A stretch of DNA of 6,576 nt from Aestuariicoccus sp032586235 (GTDB lineage: Bacteria; Pseudomonadota; Alphaproteobacteria; Rhodobacterales; Rhodobacteraceae). Position numbers and translations under genes: made by a program. The notes beneath the pieces are model-generated. The model saw nothing but the letters and a program-made list of their open reading frames with translations. It was not told the origin of the DNA and made no database searches. How positions within the stretch are numbered: the stretch's first letter is position 1; each line of letters starts with the position of its first letter. Positions 1 to 6,063 of this stretch are shown here, piece by piece. The stretch covers positions 1-6,576 of the forward strand of contig NZ_JAWHTD010000088.1 in NCBI RefSeq assembly GCF_032586235.1, written 5' to 3'.

Positions 1-23
1 AGATCATCCGCGTGGCATGATCT
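1..23. repeat. 7-bp inverted repeat at the left edge
   Basis: AGATCAT at 1-7 is the exact reverse complement of ATGATCT at 17-23, separated by 9 bases. It could be a small hairpin or a protein-binding palindrome. The window edge cuts it off, so the stem may extend further left. There is no T-run after it to suggest a terminator on the plus strand. Confidence 0.55.
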
Positions 24-420
24 CAGCGGGGAAAGGGGCAATCACGCCTCAAGCCCTAGTTCTGCAACAACGCCCATTGGAACAATCAGAGGATGCGCAA
101 TGGGACCGAATCTTCCACCCGAACACGCCCATTCAAAGCGCATCAACGGGCTCTGAGCTGTTTGAGCGGTGGAGCACGATGGTTCTAGCGGGCGAGCCTC
201 CCAGTCCACGGCGCTGTCGAAGTCGTTCACCGCGGGTTTGATCGCATTGGGTTGCAGTCAGACAAGCCGTAGCGTGCTACCAAGCTGCGAATGACTGCCC
301 TGTCCGCTCACCGGTCATAACCTCGATTTAGACGAACGTCTGGAGCCGGTTAAAGCCGTCGTTCGAGCGTGTCTCTGCGGTTCCGTCGGCTCTTACGGCT
401 GCTTACCGTCGTCTAGCGGT

Positions 421-443
421 CATCTGATCATTTTGCTCAGATG
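421..443. repeat. 7-bp inverted repeat
   Basis: CATCTGA at 421-427 pairs perfectly with TCAGATG at 437-443 across a 9-base loop. The geometry, 7-bp arms and a 9-base spacer, is the same as in the repeat at 1-23, although the arm sequences differ. A small hairpin or operator is possible; no neighbouring gene is close enough to decide. Confidence 0.5.
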
Positions 444-762
444 TCGTGGAAGAGCCCGAACCGGACACGGGTAATAGCCCGAGGTTGCGGTCAGTGGTGA
501 AGTGTTCCGTCGCATCATGACGGCCATCCAACGGCTGCGCGCGCCGCCGGTTCCAGCATGGTGACGTCGGCGACAAAATTCAGAGGAAAGCGGCTCGACT
601 GGTCTGCCCAATGGTGTGCCAATCCGTCCGAAAACCGGATCAACCCGGCTGCCAAGGCCACAATTCATGCTCAGTTCGCGCTTCAGGTGCCAGAACCACC
701 AAACTGTGGACACATGAAGCTTGATCAGTGCCCAAAGTCGCCGCAACATGGAACGGTCGGCG

Positions 763-790
763 TTCTACTTGGGGAATTTCGGGTTATACT
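763..790 (+). promoter_or_regulatory. Candidate promoter of the exported-protein gene
   Basis: TATACT at 785-790 is a good -10 box. A weak -35 candidate, TTCTAC, lies at 763-768 with 16 bases between the two. A start near 797 would give a leader of about 48 bases before the ATG at 845. A small GC-rich inverted repeat (CCCGC at 794-798 with GCGGG at 803-807) falls at the expected start of the transcript. The poor -35 match keeps this tentative. Confidence 0.35.
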
Positions 791-844
791 GATCCCGCCG
801 GGGCGGGCCCTTCGCGCGCCAAGGTGCATATTTGGAGAGATAGA

Positions 845-1423
845 ATGAAGAGATTTTCAGTACCGGCCTTTCTGGCCGCTTTCGTTCCTTTCACGGCTCT
901 GGCCGAAGACGTCGATCTCGACGCGATGCGGGCGAGCGTCGAGAAATACAAGGATATCAACGTGGCGCTGGCCGAAGGCTACATCACGCCCGACAACCAC
1001 TGCGTTTCGGCGGCGGCCGAGGGGCTGCCGGCAGAGCTTGGCGCGATGGGCATCCACTACATCCATCCCGCGATGCTCAAGATCACCGGGACCGATCCGC
1101 GTGTGGACGGCGAGTCGACCTATACCGACTGGTCGCAGCCGGCGATTCTGATCTACGAGCCGCAGGCGGACGGCTCGATGGAGCTGGTGGCGGTCGAGAA
1201 TCTAGTCTTCGAGGCCGCCTGGAAAGCCGCAGGAAACGACGAAGCGCCGGCGCTGAACGGCCGCACCTGGGACCATATGGCCGACGATCCGAACACGCCG
1301 GGCGACGAGGCGCATGGTTTCATGCCGCATTACGACCAGCATGTCTGGCTCTTCCGCGACAACCCGATGGGGGTGCTGATGCCGTTCAACCCCAACGTCA
1401 CCTGCGAACACGCCAAGGGCTGA
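845..1423 (+). CDS. Secreted/periplasmic His-rich protein of unknown function
   Basis: The gene encodes a 192-residue protein exported through the Sec route. Residues 1-20 are a clear signal peptide: KR near the start, a hydrophobic core, and ALA before the predicted cut at Glu21. The mature part has many His residues (52, 71, 74, 144, 157, 162, 166, 189), several of them in GIHYIHP, DHMADD and the HGFMPHYDQHVW segment, which suggests metal binding. Cys53 and Cys187 could form a disulfide in the periplasm. I recall similar proteins as conserved hypotheticals in proteobacteria but know no assigned function. I chose the ATG at 845 because GGAGAG at 834-839 sits 5 bases upstream and the signal peptide begins there; the frame stays open to 728, but that extension has no such support. 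A hairpin terminator follows. Confidence 0.88.
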   Translation: MKRFSVPAFLAAFVPFTALAEDVDLDAMRASVEKYKDINVALAEGYITPDNHCVSAAAEGLPAELGAMGIHYIHPAMLKITGTDPRVDGESTYTDWSQPAILIYEPQADGSMELVAVENLVFEAAWKAAGNDEAPALNGRTWDHMADDPNTPGDEAHGFMPHYDQHVWLFRDNPMGVLMPFNPNVTCEHAKG

Positions 1424-1442
1424 CCGGATCGCGCATTGGGGG

Positions 1443-1464
1443 CAGGGCGCCGCGCGGCGCCCTG
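1443..1464. terminator. Perfect 22-base palindrome, probable bidirectional terminator
   Basis: CAGGGCGCC at 1443-1451 pairs with GGCGCCCTG at 1456-1464 around a GCGC loop, and the whole 22 bases form a perfect palindrome. It lies 19 bases after the stop codon at 1423 and directly beside the stop of the convergent pseudogene on the other strand (TGA at 1468-1466). A terminator shared by two convergent genes fits this position. No clear T-run follows on either side, so termination may rely on the strong stem alone. Confidence 0.7.
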
Positions 1465-1465
1465 A

Positions 1466-1540
1466 TCAGCCGCTTTCGGCCTCGGCCACGTTGTGCAGCA
1501 CCGTCAGGAAACTGTCCGGCGTGACCGAGATGGAATCGAT
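1466..1540 (-). pseudogene. 3' remnant of a PEP synthase/pyruvate, water dikinase-like gene
   Basis: Reading leftwards from 1540, the minus strand encodes IDSISVTPDSFLTVL, then HNVAEAESG and a TGA at 1468-1466. This matches the typical end of phosphoenolpyruvate synthase and related PEP-utilising dikinases, where a conserved G-I-D-S-I-S-x-x-P-D motif lies close to the C-terminus. Here the expected Gly codon is replaced by TAG (1543-1541) and nothing upstream continues the protein, so only 24 codons remain of an enzyme of several hundred residues. The fragment cannot be active. It marks where native sequence ends and an unrelated block begins. The family call rests on recalled motif similarity over a short stretch. 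Confidence 0.6.
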
Positions 1541-1972
1541 CTAAAAGTCGTTGGCCTATTAGTGGGCCATTCGCCATAAGAGTGGCTCTTAGGGGCGGTT
1601 CCATGTAGCACGAGTCATGTCCGCTTCGTCCCGCAAGCTGGACATGACATCGATTTTGGCGAACGTCCGAAGACTGTGATCTGTGATCGAAGTATAACCG
1701 CCGCAACAGTGCCGTGCGAGGACATGAAGCGATGAAACTGCATTGTCCGCCAGCCGCACCACCGACGCCTCTCAAATGTGTGCTCCACCGGCCCGACGGC
1801 GGGCGATGACTTCGGCAATCGCCGCCTCCCAACTCGGGCGCGCAGGCTTGTGGTTCGCGCCGGGCGGCGCAAGTTCGGATTTCACCGGAACCAATGGCGC
1901 CCGACATTGCCGTCATGACCGTCATCTGGCACAGATAGCTGGTCGACCCCAAGCGCCTCACGGTCCTCGAAG
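1541..1972. other. Gene-free stretch between the truncated gene and the DUF6880 gene
   Basis: No gene can be supported here. The left third (1552-1648) is packed with inverted repeats. The rest contains open frames on both strands that look like chance products of high GC. No good promoter or ribosome binding site could be picked out ahead of the ATG at 1973. The stretch starts exactly where the PEP synthase-like remnant breaks off. Confidence 0.5.
1552..1648. repeat. Cluster of three inverted repeats
   Basis: Three hairpins follow one another. TGGCC at 1552-1556 pairs with GGCCA at 1565-1569. TAAGAG at 1577-1582 pairs with CTCTTA at 1586-1591, extended by CGCC at 1572-1575 with GGCG at 1594-1597. 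The longest is GTCATGTCC at 1614-1622 with GGACATGAC at 1640-1648, continued inward by GCTT (1623-1626) and AAGC (1635-1638) with a single bulged T at 1639, a 13-bp stem. The ATGTCCGCTT-type arm resembles dispersed intergenic repeats that I recall from alphaproteobacterial genomes. It could also be the remains of a mobile-element end. Confidence 0.6.
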
Positions 1973-3409
1973 ATGTCCAAGAAGACCCTCAATCAGAAGA
2001 ACCTCGAACAGCTAGGGGCGGAGAAGCTCGCCGCCCTTGTCATGGACCTCGTCCAGGGCAGCGCGGCCTTGCAGCGGAGGGCACGGATGGAGCTGAGCGC
2101 TGCACAGGGGCCAAAGGAGGTCGCGGCCGATGTCCGCAAGCGCTTCGCCTCGCTCCGTCGTTCGACGAGTTTCGTGGACTGGCGCAAGCAGAAGGCCTTG
2201 GTCAAGGACCTGAGGTGGCTGTTGTCCATGATCGAGACCAGCGTCGCGCCGGACGATCCGCACGAGGCCTTTGAGCTGCTCTGGTCGTTCCTGCAACTCG
2301 CCCCGTCCATTCATGAGCGGACGGATGACAGCAATGGGGCGGTTGGCGACGTCATTGGCGAGGCCGTCGAGATGATCGGTCAGCTGTCGCCCAGGATCGC
2401 CATCGACAGCAAAACGCTGGCAGAGCGCATTTTGGATGCCGTGTCCAAGGCCGGGTACGGCGAGTTCGACGGTATCATATCGGCTGCCGCTCCGGCCCTG
2501 GGGGATGAAGGGCTGGAGCAGCTGAAGCGGATCACGACCGCGTGGCAAGCCAAAGCACCCAGCGAGGAGGACATCGACCACTACGCGGGCTTCGGTCTGC
2601 GGTCTTCACCGGAGGACACGGCCAGGCGAAACAAGGACCTCACGGCGTCGGTTATCCTGGCGGATGTAGCCGATGAGCAGGGCGACGTCGATGCCTATAT
2701 GGCACGGTACTCGGCCGAACAGCTGGCCTATGGCACCATCGCGCCGGGTGTTGCACAGCGCCTGTTGGACGCGAACCGCGCGGACGAGGCCCTGCAGCTC
2801 ATTCAGCGCGCCCGGGCTGCCGAAGAAGGCAAGCCGTTCTGGGTTCATCGGTACGATCTCGACGAGGTTTACGAGGCATGTCTGGAACGGCTTTGTAGGA
2901 CGGATGACTTGAAGGCCCACCTCTGGTCGACGTTCGAGAGGACGCTGAGCGCCCGTAGCCTGCGGCGGTACGTGGATTTGCTGCCGGACTTCGAAGACAT
3001 TGAGGCCGAAGAGAAAGCCTTGGCCCATGTTGAAGCCTTTGCTGGCCTCGGAACGGCGTTGAGCTTTCTGATCCAGTGGCCTGCCCACGACAGGGCTGCC
3101 CGGCTGGTCCTCACACGGGCCGAGGATCTGGATGGAAACGACTATCAGACACTTACGACTGCTTCGGACGCTCTGGAGGCAAACCATCCGCTGGCTGCCA
3201 CCATCCTGCGTCGTGCGATGATCCGGGACACACTGGACGGGGCCAAGTCCTCGCGTTACCGGCACGCTGCTCGTCACCTAGCGGAGTGCGCTTCCAGCGA
3301 TGCCATGATCGACGACTACCAGTCGTTCCCGCCACACTCGGAGTTCTTGGTCTCGCTTCGGGAGCACCACAAGCGCAAGTACGGGTTCTGGCAGCTGGTC
3401 GGCGAGTAA
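1973..3409 (+). CDS. DUF6880 family protein
   Basis: The 478-residue product matches my memory of the DUF6880 family, common in alphaproteobacteria and of unknown function. Hallmarks seen are the opening MSKKTLNQKNLEQLGAEKLA, an Arg/Lys-rich patch RRSTSFVDWRK (62-72), the segment around LQLAPSIHERTDDS (107-120), and the end REHHKRKYGFW (463-473). The sequence reads as repeated amphipathic helices throughout, like an alpha-solenoid or TPR-like scaffold, with no signal peptide, membrane segment or visible catalytic motif. It is probably cytoplasmic. The start at 1973 is chosen because the family begins this way, although no clear Shine-Dalgarno sequence precedes it. The gene stands alone and complete between two truncated genes, so it may be cargo of an acquired block. 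Confidence 0.85.
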   Translation: MSKKTLNQKNLEQLGAEKLAALVMDLVQGSAALQRRARMELSAAQGPKEVAADVRKRFASLRRSTSFVDWRKQKALVKDLRWLLSMIETSVAPDDPHEAFELLWSFLQLAPSIHERTDDSNGAVGDVIGEAVEMIGQLSPRIAIDSKTLAERILDAVSKAGYGEFDGIISAAAPALGDEGLEQLKRITTAWQAKAPSEEDIDHYAGFGLRSSPEDTARRNKDLTASVILADVADEQGDVDAYMARYSAEQLAYGTIAPGVAQRLLDANRADEALQLIQRARAAEEGKPFWVHRYDLDEVYEACLERLCRTDDLKAHLWSTFERTLSARSLRRYVDLLPDFEDIEAEEKALAHVEAFAGLGTALSFLIQWPAHDRAARLVLTRAEDLDGNDYQTLTTASDALEANHPLAATILRRAMIRDTLDGAKSSRYRHAARHLAECASSDAMIDDYQSFPPHSEFLVSLREHHKRKYGFWQLVGE

Positions 3410-3575
3410 CATCGGGCTGTGCTGCGGTTGCCACTAGAGATAGCGGCGGACGTTTGCGAAACATGCATTATGCCTCTCTTAGGCCCGGACTTCTGCGGTA
3501 GCGAACAGGTGTTTTTCCACAGAACAGCTTATTTCGTTGAAAAACTCTTCCTTGATCGACTGGTAAGTCGCTGAT
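3410..3575. repeat. Spacer with IS-end-like inverted repeat
   Basis: No gene is visible between the DUF6880 stop and the SDR remnant. The spacer contains an imperfect inverted repeat, GTTTTTCCAC at 3511-3520 with GTTGAAAAAC at 3536-3545 (9 of 10 positions pair). GTTTTTCAAC-type sequences are familiar at the ends of some insertion sequences, but no transposase is present. A small hairpin, CGACT at 3557-3561 with AGTCG at 3566-3570, follows. The minus strand at 3447-3470 shares GC-x-AACGTCCG with the repeat near 1659-1668. Confidence 0.4.
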
Positions 3576-4061
3576 TCAATTCTTCCTAGATGGAGGGGTT
3601 GGCGATGATGGGACCGAGGAAAGAAGCGCAAGCGGGAACCCCTTCACCCTGGCCGAGGCGCCGGTGAAAAGGATGGTTCCTCGTGTGCCGTCGATGGGCT
3701 CGGCGGCCAGCATCCGCTTGGCCGCGTGCTTGGCGGTCAGAAAGGCACCGATCGCCGTCACCTCGACCGCTCTGCGCACATCATCAGCGGACAATTCGAC
3801 GATCGGGCCGCGCACCCGAGCGGGGGAGTTATCGATCACGACCGGGGGCGAGGCGGGCAGGGCGGCGATGAGGCCTGCCAACTCGTCCTCATTGGTGGCG
3901 TCCAGAAGTACCATCTCCGCGCCGGTTTCTGCTGCGACGGCGGCCATCTGGTCGCCGCTGCATTCGGCCCGGGTCAGCGCATGATCCGCAGCAAGGTTGC
4001 GCGCCAGCGCGGCAGAGAGTCCATCGCCGAAGCCGACGATCACGGCAAGGGGTTTCTACAT
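3576..4061 (-). pseudogene. Broken SDR-family oxidoreductase gene
   Basis: The minus strand encodes the N-terminal part of a short-chain dehydrogenase/reductase, an NAD(P)-dependent Rossmann-fold enzyme. Visible are the nucleotide-binding start VIVGFGDGLSAALARNL, an acidic-ended strand LLDAT, the IDNSPARVRGP region and the strand end TILFTGASARVKGFP. After GFP (codon ending about 3623) the frame turns into unrelated sequence and stops at 3576, so the second half with the usual Tyr-x3-Lys active site is lost. The native start is very probably the ATG at 4061-4059, with AAGGAG 8 bases upstream, but its second codon is TAG (4058-4056) instead of a sense codon such as AAG. A GTG at 4043 is the next possible start but would lose part of the first strand. 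Substrate cannot be told. Confidence 0.75.
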
Positions 4062-4069
4062 GGCGATTT

Positions 4070-4075
4070 CTCCTT
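4070..4075 (-). promoter_or_regulatory. Ribosome binding site of the SDR remnant
   Basis: AAGGAG on the minus strand lies 8 bases before the ATG at 4061-4059. This strong site shows that the true start is this ATG, which means the TAG right after it is a real nonsense mutation inside the original gene and not upstream sequence. Confidence 0.7.
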
Positions 4076-4093
4076 GCTTTGCAAAGCTGATGC

Positions 4094-4122
4094 TTGACCT
4101 CTGAAGGCGTCTGTCATAGGGC
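4094..4122 (+). promoter_or_regulatory. Candidate tRNA promoter
   Basis: TTGACC at 4094-4099 is a good -35 box. The -10 position 17 bases later, TAGGGC at 4117-4122, is a weak match to TATAAT. The expected start near 4130 would lie directly ahead of the tRNA at 4134. This suggests that the 5' half of the tRNA gene is still in its original chromosomal setting, and that foreign sequence starts to its right. Confidence 0.45.
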
Positions 4123-4133
4123 TAACGCGCTGA

Positions 4134-4172
4134 GCGGGCGTTGTGTAGTGGTAAGACCTCAGCCTTCCAAGC
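4134..4172 (+). tRNA. tRNA-Gly (anticodon TCC), 5' part only; probable attachment site
   Basis: The sequence reads as the first 40 or so positions of a glycine tRNA. The acceptor 5' strand GCGGGCG is at 4134-4140, the D arm with TAGTGGTAA at 4143-4158, the anticodon stem TCAGC at 4159-4163, the loop CTTCCAA at 4164-4170 with anticodon TCC at 4166-4168, and GC begins the 3' stem. After that the match ends: the next bases AGG do not complete the stem, and no CGCCCGC acceptor partner or paired T-stem follows. A TTCAAAT at 4196-4202 only mimics a T-loop, since its flanks do not pair. With an integrase gene 127 bases downstream, this is best explained as one end of an element integrated in the anticodon region. 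A working copy should exist at the other end or elsewhere. Confidence 0.75.
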
Positions 4173-4175
4173 AGG

Positions 4176-4298
4176 AGGGTAACGTTTCATCCTCGTTCAA
4201 ATTCATTCTAATATATTCTTTTTGTTGACTTATGTCTTTCATTTATGTTCCGATGAATTCCCTTCTTTTCCTACTGATACCGACAAAAAACAGACAAT
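4176..4298 (+). promoter_or_regulatory. AT-rich leader between att site and integrase
   Basis: This stretch is much richer in A and T than anything else in the window. It has runs such as TTCTAATATATTC near 4206 and repeated ATTC words. A possible promoter is TTGTTG at 4222-4227 and TATGTT at 4244-4249, spaced 16 bases. No clear Shine-Dalgarno sequence precedes the ATG at 4299. The position suggests the element's half of the attachment region, possibly with integrase arm-binding sites, plus the integrase promoter. Those roles are inferred from position. Confidence 0.4.
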
Positions 4299-5396
4299 AT
4301 GCCAAAACTCACAGAAACCTTTGCCCGTAAGGTTCCGCAGACAAAATCCGGCACCGACAAGCACTGGGACAGCGAGGTCAAGGGCCTCGTGCTCTTCGTC
4401 GGCAAGCGCTCGAAGACCTGGTACTTCCAGAAGGACGTGGGCGGGCAGACCAAACGTGTCCTGATCGGGCGTTTTCCGGTTATCTCGGCCCAGGCTGCGC
4501 GGCAGACGGCCCTCGGCTTCGCGCTGGAATGGGGCAGGGGAGCCGGCAAGAAGATCCAGATCGGGGCTCCAACCCTTGAGGCGGCCATGGAAGCCTACCT
4601 GGCCCGCCCCAAGCTCCGCAGCAAGAGTTACAAAGAAAATGTCCGAGCCTCGCTGAATTTGCATCTGAAAGATTGGCTCAGACTGCCACTCGACGAGATT
4701 ACCAAGTCGATGGTCGTGCGACGACACCAAGAACTGGCGGCGCGCCCCGTCAGCGCCAATCGCACATTGAGAATTGTACGGTCGATCTGGAACCATGCCC
4801 GGCGAACCTACGATCTGTCAGAAAGCCCGACGATGGCGATCGAGTGGTACGAGGAGAAGCCAAACGGAACGATCATCGAAAATCTGCGCGAATGGCGGGA
4901 CGAGGTTGATGGGTTGTATAACCCGATCCACCAGGTCTTCTACGAGATGGCCCTGTTCACCGGTTTCCGGAAAACCGAGTTGCTGACCCTCGAATGGAAG
5001 GACGTGCATGAGGACCACATCCACCTGCCCATGACAAAGAACGGGCGCAGCTTCGATCTTCCGATCGTGCAATGTCATCATGAAATCCTGGCGCCTCTAC
5101 GCGGGCTGAGCCGGAAATGGGTGTTCCCATCGCCGAAGGCGCCGAGCGGGCATCTGACCGGACCGCAGCGGTTCAAGTGGAGCCCGCATGCACATTGCCG
5201 GACTTTCGCAACTGTCGCCATGGAGGCGGGGATTCTGGAGGAAATCGTTGGTCGGCTTTTGAACCATACACCTCTGTCCATCACTGGTCAGCGTTACGCG
5301 AAGCCGTCACTGGGGGCTTTGAGGCCCGCAATGCAAACTGCTTGCAATGAATTGAAAGCGAGAATGGGGCGTGAGGCGAAGAATGCGTGTGCTTGA
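4299..5396 (+). CDS. int: Tyrosine recombinase (integrase of an integrative element)
   Basis: The 365-residue protein has the three-part layout of phage and island integrases, which cut and rejoin DNA between att sites through a covalent tyrosine intermediate. Residues 1-88 form a DUF4102-like arm-binding region, 91-175 the SAM-like core-binding domain (many Arg/Lys, VSANRTLRIVRSIWNHA), and about 200-345 the catalytic domain. Catalytic residues visible are Arg224 in TGFRKTELL, probable Lys247, His297, His323 in LLNHTP and the nucleophile Tyr333 in GQRYAK. The second catalytic Arg, expected three residues after His297, is Cys300 (TGC at 5196-5198) in the run HAHCRTFAT; an Arg stands one position later. 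The enzyme may therefore be weakened or dead. The gene starts 127 bases after the split tRNA-Gly and overlaps the next gene, as expected for an element's first operon. Confidence 0.93.
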   Translation: MPKLTETFARKVPQTKSGTDKHWDSEVKGLVLFVGKRSKTWYFQKDVGGQTKRVLIGRFPVISAQAARQTALGFALEWGRGAGKKIQIGAPTLEAAMEAYLARPKLRSKSYKENVRASLNLHLKDWLRLPLDEITKSMVVRRHQELAARPVSANRTLRIVRSIWNHARRTYDLSESPTMAIEWYEEKPNGTIIENLREWRDEVDGLYNPIHQVFYEMALFTGFRKTELLTLEWKDVHEDHIHLPMTKNGRSFDLPIVQCHHEILAPLRGLSRKWVFPSPKAPSGHLTGPQRFKWSPHAHCRTFATVAMEAGILEEIVGRLLNHTPLSITGQRYAKPSLGALRPAMQTACNELKARMGREAKNACA

Positions 5397-6042
5397 GGTC
5401 TATCGCGGCGGGAAACTGCTGGCCAATGCTTACCCGACAATCGCTACTCGTATGGTTTACCCCAATGATGAGGTCTCAGCTCAGCAGGCGCTTTCGGTTA
5501 TGGAACTGGAGACGCGCCGGCGAGATGGCGTTCAGGGGCCAATCATGAAGGCTGTGGAAGCCGAACTGGTGAAAACCCAGTCCTTGGGCAGAATGGCCGG
5601 GGATGTTGCTCTGGCCATGATCAATGAGCAGGCTCGTGGTCGAGTTGCTAGCCTTGAGTACGCGTCAACCTTTGTAGCGCATTATTTTGAAACGGAGCAA
5701 ACAGCCGATCAGAAGTTTCCAACTGATGTGCGCCGCTTGCAGGATCACTTTAGGCGTCTGCGGGACAGTTTACATCTCTGGGCTGCTTGGCAGTTATGCC
5801 AAAACCTTGTTGGTTTCGACTTCGTACGTAACCCTGGCCATACGAAGTTGTTTTTGCAGCAGGCTGGCTTGGCGCAAATCTCGCTGAGCCGCATTCCTTA
5901 CTTTGGTGATTGGAACCCATGGGCCGTTCCAAAAGAGATCATCCAGATTATTCAAGACCGCGACCTGCGCCTAAGAGTATTAGAAGACACTGACTTTGAA
6001 CGCGAATTTCGGAAATCCTATCATAGCCGGCAGGGACGTTAG
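5383..6042 (+). CDS. Unrecognised protein coupled to the integrase
   Basis: I do not recognise this 219-residue protein. It looks soluble, with no signal peptide or membrane segment. It seems mostly helical, with a charged middle helix (LQDHFRRLRDSLHLWAAWQL) and an aromatic-rich stretch RIPYFGDWNPWAVP before a charged, helical end rich in Arg, Glu and Asp. The ATG at 5383 lies inside the last codons of the integrase, overlapping by 14 bases, with GAGG at 5373-5376 upstream; a GTG at 5371 in the same frame would add four residues (VRRR). The overlap suggests translational coupling and a shared transcript. Its base composition appears less GC-rich than the genes at the left of the window, consistent with transfer. 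A helper or regulator of recombination is possible but is only a guess. Confidence 0.78.
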   Translation: MRVLEVYRGGKLLANAYPTIATRMVYPNDEVSAQQALSVMELETRRRDGVQGPIMKAVEAELVKTQSLGRMAGDVALAMINEQARGRVASLEYASTFVAHYFETEQTADQKFPTDVRRLQDHFRRLRDSLHLWAAWQLCQNLVGFDFVRNPGHTKLFLQQAGLAQISLSRIPYFGDWNPWAVPKEIIQIIQDRDLRLRVLEDTDFEREFRKSYHSRQGR

Positions 6043-6063
6043 TCTCGCATTTAGCGCCGCGCA

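Larger units (their letters stand above)
1..784. other. Gene-free stretch with scattered inverted repeats
   Basis: I see no convincing gene here. The open frames are short, lack good ribosome binding sites, and give low-complexity or unfamiliar proteins on both strands. What can be seen is a set of short inverted repeats: 1-7 with 17-23, 73-79 with 98-104, a hairpin at 327-344 with a GAAC loop, and 421-427 with 437-443. A stretch at 300-345 resembles 1619-1672 further along. This fits old, decayed intergenic or mobile sequence, but nothing identifies its origin. Confidence 0.5.

Noticed and set aside
17..241. Open frame of 74 codons on the plus strand
   Set aside because: No ribosome binding site, odd Pro/Arg/Ser-rich end and no recognisable family. 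The opposite frame at 42-230 (with KPAVNDFDSAVDWEA-like reading just upstream) looked slightly more protein-like but is also short, with a stop close upstream.
420..749. Minus-strand open frame of 109 codons, and plus-strand frame 558-848
   Set aside because: Unfamiliar composition, no start signals, and they overlap each other; probably chance frames in GC-rich sequence. I looked for transposase motifs and found none.
728..844. 39-residue N-terminal extension of the exported-protein gene
   Set aside because: It would place the signal peptide inside the protein and would span the candidate promoter; the ATG at 845 has a good ribosome binding site.
1398..1961. Long minus-strand open frame of 187 codons
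   Set aside because: It runs across the terminator palindrome, the PEP synthase-like remnant in another frame, and the hairpin cluster. Its product is rich in Arg and Cys and resembles no protein family.
2012..3277. Large minus-strand frames opposite the DUF6880 gene
   Set aside because: These are antisense frames of a gene with a well-recognised family sequence on the plus strand.
3664..4097. Plus-strand frames opposite the SDR remnant
   Set aside because: The minus strand gives a clear Rossmann-type sequence; the plus frames are shadows with low-complexity products.
4134..4205. A complete tRNA-Gly using TTCAAAT at 4196-4202 as the T-loop
   Set aside because: The bases around it do not form a T-stem, the spacing is about 10 bases too long, and there is no acceptor 3' strand to pair with GCGGGCG. 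A group I intron in the anticodon loop was also considered, but no 3' exon follows in the window.
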